Assembly (NCBI RefSeq): GCF_001269885.1
Contig: NZ_LHVH01000005.1
Span: 106,895-170,894, forward strand
Direction of reading: 5' to 3'
From: Pseudomonas kilonensis
GTDB taxonomy: Bacteria > Pseudomonadota > Gammaproteobacteria > Pseudomonadales > Pseudomonadaceae
Length of the DNA stretch: 64,000 nt
The notes beneath the pieces were generated by a model. That model saw nothing but the letters and a program-made list of their open reading frames with translations. It searched no databases and was not told the origin of the DNA. Position numbers and translations under genes: made by a program. Numbering within the stretch: position 1 is the first letter of the stretch; each line of letters begins with the position of its first letter. Below, piece after piece: positions 8,326 through 16,644 of the stretch.

Positions 8326-9149
8326 CATTTCCTCATTCGCTGATGGCCCCGGTGGTCGAGCTGGCGCTCCAGGCCGGCGAGGCAATCCTGCCGTTCTGGC
8401 GCGCCAACGTGCAGGTCAACCACAAGGCCGACGAGTCGCCGGTGACGGCCGCAGACATGGCCGCTCATGATGTGATCGTGGCCGGGCTGACGGCACTGGC
8501 CCCGGATATTCCGATCCTCTCCGAAGAAGACGCCGATATTGCCCAAAGCGTGCGCGCCGGCTGGCATCGCTGGTGGTTGGTGGACCCGTTGGATGGCACC
8601 AAGGAATTCATTTCCGGCAGCGAGGAGTTCACCGTCAACATCGCGTTGGTGGAGCAGGGCCGTGTGGTGTTCGGCGTGGTATCGATGCCCACCAATGGGC
8701 GCTTTTACGTCGGCGGCGCAGGGCTGGGTGCCTGGCGTGGCGACAAGGGCGGCGTGCCTTTGCCTATCGCGGTTCGTGACGTCCTGGCCCCGGGTGAAGC
8801 TTTTACCGTGGTCGCCAGCCGTCGGCACACCAGCCCGGAGCAGGAGCGCCTGCTGAATGGCCTGAGCGGGAGCCTGGGTGAGCTGCAACTGACCAGTATT
8901 GGCAGTTCGTTGAAGTTTTGCCTGGTGGCCGAAGGCGCGGCGGATTGCTATCCACGACTGGCGCCGACCTCCCAATGGGACACCGCTGCCGCCCAGGGGG
9001 TATTGGAAGGCGCGGGAGGCGAGGTGTTGGACTTGAGCGGCGAACCGTTCTGCTATCCACCGCGTGAGTCGCTGTTGAATACGTCGTTTCTGGCGTTGCC
9101 GGCGAAAGCGGCTTGGCGTGCAAAGTTGTTGGAGCTTGCTCGCTCTTAA
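8322..9149 (+). CDS. cysQ: 3'(2'),5'-bisphosphate nucleotidase CysQ
   Basis: A 275-residue inositol-monophosphatase-superfamily enzyme that removes the 3'-phosphate of PAP/PAPS formed during sulfate assimilation and acyl-carrier-protein charging. The metal-binding motifs are ILSEEDA (about 65-71) and WLVDPLDGTKEF (about 85-96, with Asp88 and Asp91), and the C-terminal SQWDTAAAQGVLEGAGG motif is present. It overlaps nudE by 4 bp. A REPIN follows the stop. Confidence 0.93.
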   Translation: MTFPHSLMAPVVELALQAGEAILPFWRANVQVNHKADESPVTAADMAAHDVIVAGLTALAPDIPILSEEDADIAQSVRAGWHRWWLVDPLDGTKEFISGSEEFTVNIALVEQGRVVFGVVSMPTNGRFYVGGAGLGAWRGDKGGVPLPIAVRDVLAPGEAFTVVASRRHTSPEQERLLNGLSGSLGELQLTSIGSSLKFCLVAEGAADCYPRLAPTSQWDTAAAQGVLEGAGGEVLDLSGEPFCYPPRESLLNTSFLALPAKAAWRAKLLELARS

Positions 9150-9179
9150 GCCTGGCTCGATCCTTTGTGGCGAGGGGAT

Positions 9180-9268
9180 TGTGGGAGCAAAGCTTGCTCG
9201 CGATACAGGCGCCTCGATCTCTGAAAGACCCCAGCGCATCCATCGCGGGCAAGCCTTGCTCCCACACA
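9180..9268. repeat. REPIN after cysQ
   Basis: Inverted REP pair: TGTGGGAGCAAAGCTTGCTC from 9180 and the complementary AAGCCTTGCTCCCACAC ending near 9268. It lies between the convergent cysQ and thioesterase genes and may protect or terminate both transcripts. Confidence 0.9.
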
Positions 9269-9299
9269 GCGATACCTCGCCACAGGGGCCGGCGGTGTT

Positions 9300-9755
9300 T
9301 CAGCGATGCAACACGTACTGCCCCTCGAACTGCACCGCCACGTCCTCGCTGCCGGTATTCATCACCCGCGTCTGCAACGCCAGCCGGGCCCGTCCGTAAC
9401 GCCGGTAGGTGGCCAGGAAGCGCTTCCAGAGCTTTTCCTCGGGTGCTTGGCAAACCACAGTCGCGTCGCGGGTCACTGGCAGTGGATAGCTGATCTGTCC
9501 TTCCTGAATCACGATATGCCCGTCTTCGATGCCTTCCTCGCGCAGGGCCAGGTGCAACCAGCCCCAGCCACCGAGCACCGCGCCGCAATACAGGCTGCCA
9601 CCGAACATGGTGCTCTTGTGATTGACGTTGGCCGCAAGCGGCAAAGACAGACGCAGTTGCCGGGCCTGCCAATCGAGCACCTTGAGGCCCATGTCCCGGG
9701 TCAAGGGGATGTCGTGGTGCAGGATCGATTCCAGGTAACGACTGTCGCGGTTCAT
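9300..9755 (-). CDS. YiiD C-terminal-type thioesterase (hotdog)
   Basis: A 151-residue protein of the putative-thioesterase family matching the C-terminal domain of YiiD. The conserved segment NVNHKSTMFGGSLYCGAVLG carries the helix-forming SxFGGS signature, and later blocks (ISYPLPVTRDATVVCQAP) fit the hotdog sheet. ATG 9755 (MNRDSRYLESILHHD) is chosen as start; longer in-frame versions lack a better site. The substrate is unknown. It lies 37 bp from the dctD stop, downstream of dctBD on the same strand, so it could be read from that transcript. Confidence 0.85.
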   Translation of the reverse strand: MNRDSRYLESILHHDIPLTRDMGLKVLDWQARQLRLSLPLAANVNHKSTMFGGSLYCGAVLGGWGWLHLALREEGIEDGHIVIQEGQISYPLPVTRDATVVCQAPEEKLWKRFLATYRRYGRARLALQTRVMNTGSEDVAVQFEGQYVLHR

Positions 9756-9792
9756 TGCGGGGCCTTTTGCTTGAACGGGAAATGACGATAAC

Positions 9793-11184
9793 TCAATCGG
9801 ACTCATCGGCCGAACCGTGGTTGCTGTCGCCGAAGTTCAGCCCATGTTTGCGTAACTTGTCGTGCAAGGTCTTGCGTGGAATGCCCAAGGCTTCGGCCAG
9901 GCTGCGCACCGAGCTGTGGGGGCGGGCCAGTTCAGCGGCGATCAGGGTTTTCTCGAAGTTTTCCACCTGCTCGCTCAAGCCGCCACTGACCACTTCCACC
10001 GGTGCGCCGGGGCTGCCGTCTGGCGCGGCGTTGTCCAGGGCCAGTTCCAGGCCCAGGGCAAAACGTTCGGCGGCGTTCTGCAACTCTCGCACATTGCCCG
10101 GCCAACTGTGGCGCAGCAGCAACGCCCGTTGCGCCGGTTGCAATTGATGGGGCGGCAGGCCGTGGCGAGCGCTGGCTTCGTCGGCGAAGTGCTGGAACAG
10201 CATCAGCGCATCCTCTCCCCGTTCGCGCAATGGCGGTATGCGCAGCGGGGCGACGTTCAGGCGGTAATACAGGTCGGCGCGAAAACGCCCCTGGTCGGCG
10301 GCCTGGCGCAGGTCTTCCTTGGTTGCGGCGATTACGCGGATATCCAGCGGGATCTGTTGATTGCCCCCCAGTCGCTCCACCATGCGCTCTTGCAGCAGAC
10401 GCAGCAGTTTGACCTGGACATCCAGGCTCATGCTTTCGATTTCATCCAGAAACAGTGTGCCGCCATTGGCGAACTCGAACTTGCCGATGCGGCGTTTCTG
10501 CGCGCCGGTAAACGCGCCGGGTTCGTGGCCGAACAGCTCGCTTTCCACCACCGACTCGGCCAGGGCCCCGGCGTTGATCGCCACGAAGGGGCCGTTGCGT
10601 CGGCCCGAAAGATCGTGCAATGCACGGGCGACCACTTCCTTGCCGGCGCCGGTTTCACCAAGGATCAACACATCGGCGCGGGTGGCGGCCAGGGCGCCGA
10701 TCTGCTCGCGCAGGCGCAACATCGGTGTCGATTGGCCGACCAGACGGGCGCTGAGTTCATGGCGATCGCTCAGGGCCAGGCGCAGGCTGCGGTTGTCCAG
10801 CACCAATCGACGCAAGGCCAGGGCCCGGCGTACGCTGTCGAGCAGGTGATCACTGGCGAAAGGCTTTTCCAAAAAGTCATAGGCCCCGGCGCGCATCGCC
10901 TGCACCGCCAGCGGCACGTCACCGTGGCCGGTGATCAACAGCACCGGCAGTTCCGGGTCCTGGGCGTGGAGTTCGCCCAGCAGTTCGAGGCCATCCATGC
11001 CCGGCATGCGAATATCGCTGACTACCACGCCCGGCCAGTCACGGGGCAGTTGCGCGGCCACGCCCTTGGCTTCGGCCAGGGGCAGGATTTTCAGGCCCGC
11101 CAGGTCGAGGGTCTGGCTCAGGGCCTGACGCAAATGGGGATCGTCGTCGATCAGCACCACCTCAATCCGGTTGTCGATGGTCAT
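9793..11184 (-). CDS. dctD: C4-dicarboxylate response regulator DctD (NtrC-type, sigma-54 activator)
   Basis: A 463-residue three-domain regulator. The receiver domain has the acidic pair in LIDDDPH and the phosphoacceptor Asp57 in VVVSDIRMPGMDG. The AAA+ domain has Walker A GETGAGKE, the sigma-54 contact loop ESELFGHEPGAFTGA and Walker B GGTLFLDEIE. The Fis-type helix-turn-helix is at the C-terminus (VRSLAEALGIPRKTLHDKLR). DctD activates sigma-54 promoters of dicarboxylate transporters when phosphorylated by DctB. The start is ATG 11184, overlapping the dctB stop by 4 bp. The transporter genes themselves are not in the window. Confidence 0.9.
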   Translation of the reverse strand: MTIDNRIEVVLIDDDPHLRQALSQTLDLAGLKILPLAEAKGVAAQLPRDWPGVVVSDIRMPGMDGLELLGELHAQDPELPVLLITGHGDVPLAVQAMRAGAYDFLEKPFASDHLLDSVRRALALRRLVLDNRSLRLALSDRHELSARLVGQSTPMLRLREQIGALAATRADVLILGETGAGKEVVARALHDLSGRRNGPFVAINAGALAESVVESELFGHEPGAFTGAQKRRIGKFEFANGGTLFLDEIESMSLDVQVKLLRLLQERMVERLGGNQQIPLDIRVIAATKEDLRQAADQGRFRADLYYRLNVAPLRIPPLRERGEDALMLFQHFADEASARHGLPPHQLQPAQRALLLRHSWPGNVRELQNAAERFALGLELALDNAAPDGSPGAPVEVVSGGLSEQVENFEKTLIAAELARPHSSVRSLAEALGIPRKTLHDKLRKHGLNFGDSNHGSADESD

Positions 11185-12989
11185 ACACTTCGGTCCTCGG
11201 ACGGTTGCAGGCTCACCCCGGGGGCGCCAGCGCGCAGTTTCAGGGTAATCAGGGCGCCGCCTTCCTTGTGGTTGGCGAACGACAGTTCGCCGCCAAAGGC
11301 GCGCATCAGGGTGTCGCAGATCGCCAGCCCCAGGCCTAGGCCTTGGGTGCGCGTCTTGGTGGTGTAGAAGGGCTCGCCGGCGCGGCCCAGGGCTTCCATG
11401 CAAAACCCCGGGCCGTTATCGCGGATGTACAGGTTGACGCCGGTTTCGGTGGCCTGGGCACTGAGCCAGAGTTTGCGCGGCGGGCCTTTCTCGGTGAGCG
11501 CATCGAGGGCGTTGGCCAGCAGGTTGCCGAGTACCTGGCGCAAGCGGGTTTCGCCGGCCTCGACCCACAGGGTGGCGGCCGGCAAGTCGCGGATCAGTTC
11601 CACTTCCATGCTGCGCCGGCGTTTGGCGAGCAGGGCCAGGGCATCGTCCAGCGCCGGCTGCAGGGCGACGCTTTCCGGGGCATGGCGGTCGCGGCGGGCG
11701 AAGGCGCGCAGGTGGGCGATGATCGACGCCATGCGCCCCGTCAGTTCGCTGATCAGCTTGAGGTTGCCCCGGGCGTCGTCGGTGCGTTGGTGATCGAGCA
11801 GAATCTCGGCGTTTTCCGCGTAGCTGCGAATCGCGGCCAGCGGCTGGTTGAGTTCGTGGCTGATGCTCGCCGACATGGTGCCCAGGGCCGACAGCTTGCC
11901 GGCCTGCACCAGGTCATCCTGGGCGCGGACCAACTCCTGCTGGGCCTGTTCGCGCTCCAGCACTTCCTGTTTCAACCGTCGGTTCAGCCCTTCCAGGTCA
12001 CTGGTGCGCTCGGCCACCCGGCCCTCCAGCTGTTGGCGGGCCTTGGCTTCGAAGGCGATCCGATCCAGGTAATGGCGCCGGCGTTGCATCATCAACCCGA
12101 GCAACAGCATCAACACCAGCAACGCCGCGCCACCGATGGCGACCACGGTGCGCACCGGACGATCAATCAGCGTGCGCGGGGCGAGAATGCTTACGCTCCA
12201 GCCGGTTTCCTCGATGGACTGGGTCTGGGTCAGCCAGGCGTTGGCGTCCAGGTTCAGCGGTTTGGGATCACGGGTCGGATACGGTTGTACCGCGCTGATG
12301 GCTTTGCGCTCATCGTCATTCAAGGGCCGGGTCGCGCGAAATCGCCATTCCTGTCGCGACGTAAGGATGACCACGCCGTTGTGGTCGGTCACCAGCAATT
12401 GTTCGGGGGTCTTGCCCCACAGGCTTTCGGTGTGGTCGAGGTCGACCTTGACCACCAGCACGCCGATGACTTTTTCGCGGTCGTGCACGGCGGCGGCAAA
12501 GAAGTAACCGCGCTTGGCCGACGTCGTGCCCAAGCCGAAGAAGCGGCCCAGGCGTCCGGCCATGGCTTCGATGAAGTAGGGCCGGAAGGCGAAATTGCGT
12601 CCGACGAAACTGTCGTGTTTGTCCCAGTTTGACGCGGCCAGGGTCTTGCCGGAAGGGTCCATCAGGTACATGACTTCGGCGCCGGTCTGGGCGCTGATGT
12701 TTTTCAACAGCCGGTTGGCATTTCCTTGGGTCACGCCATCGTCCGGCGCCGATAAGGCGGCGCGCAAGGCGGGCAGCTCGCCGAGAATCTGTGGCAGCAC
12801 CTCATAGCGGTGCAGCGTGCCCAACAGGTTGGCGACGTAGAGGTCCAGGGTCTGGCGGTTCTGCCCGGCCAGCTCGCTGCGGTAATAACGTTCGGCCAGG
12901 TGTTCCAACGGCCACAGCAAGGGCGCCAGGCACAGCGCGAGCAAGGCCAGGCTGCGCCAACGGGGTCTGCGGGGAAGGGTGGAATTCAT
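11181..12989 (-). CDS. dctB: C4-dicarboxylate sensor histidine kinase DctB
   Basis: A 602-residue membrane sensor kinase. The first transmembrane helix is at about 13-28, followed by a long periplasmic sensor region of dCache type (NWDKHDSFVGRNFAFRPYF and TTSAKRGYFFAAAV are typical DctB contacts), then a second transmembrane helix at about 287-307, a coiled coil, the H-box ASISHELNQPLAAIRSYAEN near residue 380, and the ATPase motifs (LGNLLANALDA, DNGPGF, GLGLGLAICD). It probably senses succinate, fumarate and malate. It overlaps dctD (ATGA). It lies 71 bp downstream of rfbD across a hairpin. Confidence 0.9.
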   Translation of the reverse strand: MNSTLPRRPRWRSLALLALCLAPLLWPLEHLAERYYRSELAGQNRQTLDLYVANLLGTLHRYEVLPQILGELPALRAALSAPDDGVTQGNANRLLKNISAQTGAEVMYLMDPSGKTLAASNWDKHDSFVGRNFAFRPYFIEAMAGRLGRFFGLGTTSAKRGYFFAAAVHDREKVIGVLVVKVDLDHTESLWGKTPEQLLVTDHNGVVILTSRQEWRFRATRPLNDDERKAISAVQPYPTRDPKPLNLDANAWLTQTQSIEETGWSVSILAPRTLIDRPVRTVVAIGGAALLVLMLLLGLMMQRRRHYLDRIAFEAKARQQLEGRVAERTSDLEGLNRRLKQEVLEREQAQQELVRAQDDLVQAGKLSALGTMSASISHELNQPLAAIRSYAENAEILLDHQRTDDARGNLKLISELTGRMASIIAHLRAFARRDRHAPESVALQPALDDALALLAKRRRSMEVELIRDLPAATLWVEAGETRLRQVLGNLLANALDALTEKGPPRKLWLSAQATETGVNLYIRDNGPGFCMEALGRAGEPFYTTKTRTQGLGLGLAICDTLMRAFGGELSFANHKEGGALITLKLRAGAPGVSLQPSEDRSV

Positions 12990-13024
12990 GAGCCTCGGAC
13001 GCCTGTGGTGACAGGCGTATTATG

Positions 13025-13065
13025 CCTAGTTGCCTTGCAAATACTATTTGTAAGGCAGTACTAGG
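13025..13065. terminator. Hairpin at the end of the rfb operon
   Basis: A near-perfect inverted repeat (CCTAGT at 13025-13030 with ACTAGG at 13060-13065; TGCCTTGCAAA at 13031-13041 with TTTGTAAGGCA at 13047-13057) overlaps the rfbD stop codon. No strong U-tract follows, so it is either a weak terminator or an mRNA 3' stabiliser between rfbD and dctB. Confidence 0.5.
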
Positions 13066-13942
13066 TTTGTCCGGCGAGGCACTGCTGCAGCGCGCTTCGC
13101 CAGTCCGGTTGGCTCACCCCCCACTCCTTGAGCAGGCGCGTGCAATCCAGGCGCGAATTAAGTGGCCGCGGGGCTGGAGTCGGATAGGCGCTGGATTCAA
13201 TGGGCTCCAGCAGCGCACACGCTTTGTGCCGATCGAGCAGGTTTTCGCCGATGGCCTGGGCGAAACCGAACCAGGACGTCTCACCTTGGGCCGTCAGGTG
13301 ATAGGTGCCCCAGGCGCCGGGGTGGCCGGCCTGCCAGCGCTCGATCAGTTGCGCCGTACTGTCGGCAATGGTGCCGGCCCAGGTCGGTGCGCCGACCTGG
13401 TCGGCGACCACCCGCAACTGCGGTTTTTCCTGCAACAGGCGCTGCATGGTCAACAGGAAGTTGCGGCCCGCGGTGGAGTACACCCAACTGGTGCGCAGGA
13501 TCAGGTGCTGGCCACCAGCCTGGCGGATGGCATTCTCGCCGGCCAGCTTGCTGCGTCCGTAGACACTCAGCGGGTTGGGCGTGTCGTCCTCGGTGTAGGG
13601 GGCGGGTTTGAGGCCATCGAAGACGTAGTCGGTGGAGTAATGAATCAGCGGGATGCCCAGCGCAACCGCTGCCTGGGCCAGGATGCCCGGTGCCGTGGCA
13701 TTGATGGCGAACGCCCGCTCCGGTTCGCTTTCGGCCTGGTCGACGGCCGTGTGGGCGGCAGCGTTGATGATCAGGCCGGGCCTCAGCGCCTCGATGGGCG
13801 CGCGCAGGGCGTCCGGTTGCGCCAGGTCGAGCTGGTCGCTGCCGCGCACGATCAACTCGCCCAGGCCGCTCAGGCGCGACTGGAGCGCCCGGGAAACCTG
13901 GCCATTCTGGCCAATGATCAGGATACGCAAGGGGGCACTCAT
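13061..13942 (-). CDS. rfbD: dTDP-4-dehydrorhamnose reductase
   Basis: A 293-residue extended short-chain dehydrogenase that catalyses the last step of dTDP-L-rhamnose synthesis, reducing dTDP-4-keto-L-rhamnose with NAD(P)H. It has the Rossmann motif ILIIGQNGQVS at the N-terminus, STDYVFDG, and the catalytic YGRSK (Tyr-x3-Lys). The start ATG 13942 overlaps the rfbC stop (ATGA). It is the last gene of the rfbB-A-C-D operon. Confidence 0.95.
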   Translation of the reverse strand: MSAPLRILIIGQNGQVSRALQSRLSGLGELIVRGSDQLDLAQPDALRAPIEALRPGLIINAAAHTAVDQAESEPERAFAINATAPGILAQAAVALGIPLIHYSTDYVFDGLKPAPYTEDDTPNPLSVYGRSKLAGENAIRQAGGQHLILRTSWVYSTAGRNFLLTMQRLLQEKPQLRVVADQVGAPTWAGTIADSTAQLIERWQAGHPGAWGTYHLTAQGETSWFGFAQAIGENLLDRHKACALLEPIESSAYPTPAPRPLNSRLDCTRLLKEWGVSQPDWRSALQQCLAGQT

Positions 13943-14484
13943 GGGAACAGGTCGGCCTCGTGCAGGGCCTTGCCGTTCTGGTCCTTGGCCGAGAGGATCG
14001 GCGCGCCTTCGAGCTCCCAGTCGATGGCCAGCTGCGGGTCGTCCCAGCGAATGCAGCGTTCGGCCGATGGCGCGTAGTAGTCGGTGGTCTTGTAGAGGAA
14101 GTCCGCTGATTCGCTCAGCACGACGAAACCGTGGGCAAACCCTGGCGGGACCCACATCTGCCGGTGGTTCTGCGCCGACAGGCGTACGCTGGCCCATTGG
14201 CCGAAGGTCGGCGAGCTGTGGCGGATGTCCACCGCGACATCCAGCACCTCCCCGGCAGTGACGCGCACGAGCTTTCCCTGGGCCTGTTCGATCTGATAGT
14301 GCAGGCCCCGCAGCACGCCCCTGGTGGAGCGTGAATGGTTGTCCTGGACGAACGGCAGGGTGCAGCCAGTCGCTTCGGCAAACGCCCGGGCATTGAAGCT
14401 TTCGTAGAAAAAACCTCGGTCGTCGCCAAAGACTTTCGGTTCGATGACCAGGACGTCTGGCAAGCGAGTGGCGATGACATTCAT
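13939..14484 (-). CDS. rfbC: dTDP-4-dehydrorhamnose 3,5-epimerase
   Basis: A 181-residue cupin-fold epimerase converting dTDP-4-keto-6-deoxyglucose to dTDP-4-keto-L-rhamnose. The signatures [34 protein letters not shown] (catalytic His) and [15 protein letters not shown] are intact and the length is standard. It overlaps both neighbours by 4 bp (rfbA upstream, rfbD downstream), indicating tight translational coupling. Confidence 0.96.
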   Translation of the reverse strand: MNVIATRLPDVLVIEPKVFGDDRGFFYESFNARAFAEATGCTLPFVQDNHSRSTRGVLRGLHYQIEQAQGKLVRVTAGEVLDVAVDIRHSSPTFGQWASVRLSAQNHRQMWVPPGFAHGFVVLSESADFLYKTTDYYAPSAERCIRWDDPQLAIDWELEGAPILSAKDQNGKALHEADLFP

Positions 14485-15356
14485 CGTGTTTCTCCGGCGA
14501 TCTTGAACAAGTACTGGCCGTAGCCGGTCTTGCCAAAATACTGGGCGCGCTCAAGGACGTGCTCGCGGCTGACCCAACCTTGCTGGTAGGCAATTTCTTC
14601 CAGGCACGCCACTTTCAGGCCTTGGCGATGTTCGATGGTCTGCACGTATTGCGAGGCTTCCAGCAGGCTATCGTGGGTGCCGGTGTCCAGCCAGGCGAAA
14701 CCACGGCCGAAGCGCTCGACGTGCAGGTCGCCGCGTTGCAGGTAGGCATTGTTGACGTCGGTGATTTCCAGTTCGCCGCGCTTGGACGGCTTGATGGCCT
14801 TGGCGATCTCGATCACGTCGTTATCGTAGAAATACAGGCCGGTTACCGCGTAGCTGGATTTGGGCGCGGTGGGTTTTTCTTCGATGGACATCGCCCGTCC
14901 TTCTGGATCGAAATCGATCACGCCAAAACGTTCAGGGTCCTTGACCCAGTAGCCGAACACTGTCGCGCCACTCTGCCGGTTGACGGCGGTCTGCAATTGT
15001 TCGCCAAAATGCTGGCCGTGGAAAATGTTGTCGCCCAGGATCAGGCACACCGAGTCGCTGCCAATGAACTGCTCGCCGATCAGGAACGCCTGGGCCAGGC
15101 CATCGGGCGTCGGCTGCTCGGCGTAGCTGAACTGCACACCAAACTGATGACCGTCGCCCAAGAGGGCGCGGTATTGCGGCAGATCCTGGGGGGTGGAAAT
15201 CACCAGGATGTCTTTGATGCCGGCGAGCATCAGCACCGAGATCGGGTAATAAATCATCGGTTTGTCATAAACCGGCAAGAGTTGCTTGGAAACCCCAAGG
15301 GTGATCGGGTGCAAGCGTGTGCCGGAACCGCCGGCCAGAACAATGCCCTTCATCAT
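14481..15356 (-). CDS. rfbA: Glucose-1-phosphate thymidylyltransferase
   Basis: A 291-residue nucleotidyltransferase that makes dTDP-glucose from dTTP and glucose-1-phosphate. The nucleotide-binding loop is [16 protein letters not shown] ([13 protein letters not shown]), followed by [26 protein letters not shown] and [15 protein letters not shown]. The first of two adjacent ATG codons (15356) overlaps the rfbB stop and is chosen. The product feeds rfbB, encoded just upstream. Confidence 0.96.
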   Translation of the reverse strand: MMKGIVLAGGSGTRLHPITLGVSKQLLPVYDKPMIYYPISVLMLAGIKDILVISTPQDLPQYRALLGDGHQFGVQFSYAEQPTPDGLAQAFLIGEQFIGSDSVCLILGDNIFHGQHFGEQLQTAVNRQSGATVFGYWVKDPERFGVIDFDPEGRAMSIEEKPTAPKSSYAVTGLYFYDNDVIEIAKAIKPSKRGELEITDVNNAYLQRGDLHVERFGRGFAWLDTGTHDSLLEASQYVQTIEHRQGLKVACLEEIAYQQGWVSREHVLERAQYFGKTGYGQYLFKIAGETR

Positions 15357-16435
15357 GCAATTGCATCCTTGTTGTCGAGCGAGCCCAGGCGCTCGCCTTG
15401 ATAGCTGCCGTCCTGGACACGTTGGCACCACAGCAGGTTTTCGAGGTACCACTGCACGGTCTTACGCAGTCCGGTCTCGAAGGTTTCCCGTGGTGTCCAG
15501 CCCAGTTCCCGTTCGATCTTGCTGGCGTCGATGGCGTAGCGCAGGTCGTGGCCGGGGCGATCCTGGACGAAGCTGATCAGGTCGGCATAGTGCTCGACGC
15601 CTTCGGGCTTGCGTGGCGCCAGTTCTTCGAGCAGCGCGCAGATGCTGCGCACCACGTCGATGTTTTTCTGCTCGTTGTGCCCGCCAATGTTGTAAGTCTC
15701 GCCGACCGCGCCTTCGGTGACGACCTTGAGCAGTGCACGGGCATGGTCTTCGACAAACAGCCAGTCGCGCACTTGCTGGCCGTCGCCATAGACCGGCAAC
15801 GGCTTGCCGGCCAGCGCGTTGAGAATCACCAGTGGAATCAGCTTCTCGGGGAAGTGAAACGGCCCGTAGTTATTCGAGCAGTTGGTCAACAGCACGGGCA
15901 AGCCATAGGTGCGTTGCCAGGCGCGGACCAGGTGGTCGGACGCCGCCTTGCTCGCCGAATACGGTGAGCTTGGGGCATAGGCGGTGGTCTCGGTGAACAG
16001 GTCATCCACACCGTGCAGGTCGCCATACACTTCGTCGGTGGAAATGTGGTGGAAGCGAAACGCGCGTTTCTGCGGCTCGGGCAGGGCCTGCCAATAGGCT
16101 CGAGTGGCTTCCAGCAGGCTGTAGGTGCCCACGATATTGGTCTGGATGAAGTCCGCCGGGCCATCAATGGAGCGGTCTACATGGGACTCGGCCGCCAGAT
16201 GCATGATGGCGTCAGGCTTGAATCGCGCTAGCACCGCACTGACGGTTGGTTGATCGACGATATCGGCCTGGACGAATTCGTAGCGGCTGTCGTGATCGAT
16301 GCTGCTCAGTGATTCGAGATTGCCAGCATAGGTCAGCTTATCGAGGTTCAGGACCTGGTGTCCGGTATCAAGAATCAAGTGCCGTATGAGCGCCGAGCCG
16401 ATGAAACCGGCACCGCCAGTGATGAGAATGCGCAT
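15353..16435 (-). CDS. rfbB: dTDP-glucose 4,6-dehydratase
   Basis: A 360-residue NAD-dependent dehydratase, second step of dTDP-rhamnose synthesis and first gene of the operon. It has the Rossmann motif [18 protein letters not shown], the [12 protein letters not shown] block, STDEVYGDL and the catalytic YSASK (Tyr-x3-Lys). The start is ATG 16435 at MRILITGG. It is divergent from the aminotransferase fusion across 209 bp, where the promoters of both units must lie. Rhamnose from this pathway goes to LPS, rhamnolipid or other glycans; no transferase is nearby. Confidence 0.95.
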   Translation of the reverse strand: MRILITGGAGFIGSALIRHLILDTGHQVLNLDKLTYAGNLESLSSIDHDSRYEFVQADIVDQPTVSAVLARFKPDAIMHLAAESHVDRSIDGPADFIQTNIVGTYSLLEATRAYWQALPEPQKRAFRFHHISTDEVYGDLHGVDDLFTETTAYAPSSPYSASKAASDHLVRAWQRTYGLPVLLTNCSNNYGPFHFPEKLIPLVILNALAGKPLPVYGDGQQVRDWLFVEDHARALLKVVTEGAVGETYNIGGHNEQKNIDVVRSICALLEELAPRKPEGVEHYADLISFVQDRPGHDLRYAIDASKIERELGWTPRETFETGLRKTVQWYLENLLWCQRVQDGSYQGERLGSLDNKDAIA

Positions 16436-16644
16436 CCGGGTAAGCCTTTTTCCGTGAGACGACAGAGCCTTAGGAGCATAGCTTGTAGGCATGGCGGGGG
16501 CGGTGCAAGCGAATATCCTATGGACACCCCCTCCCCATATAGCCTCTCAGGAGAGCTGTGCATATTTTTGAACAGGGGGGTTGCTTATCCCCCGACTCAG
16601 TGGCGTGATAGGCATCCGATCAAAACCACCTCAGGGGTCGTTGT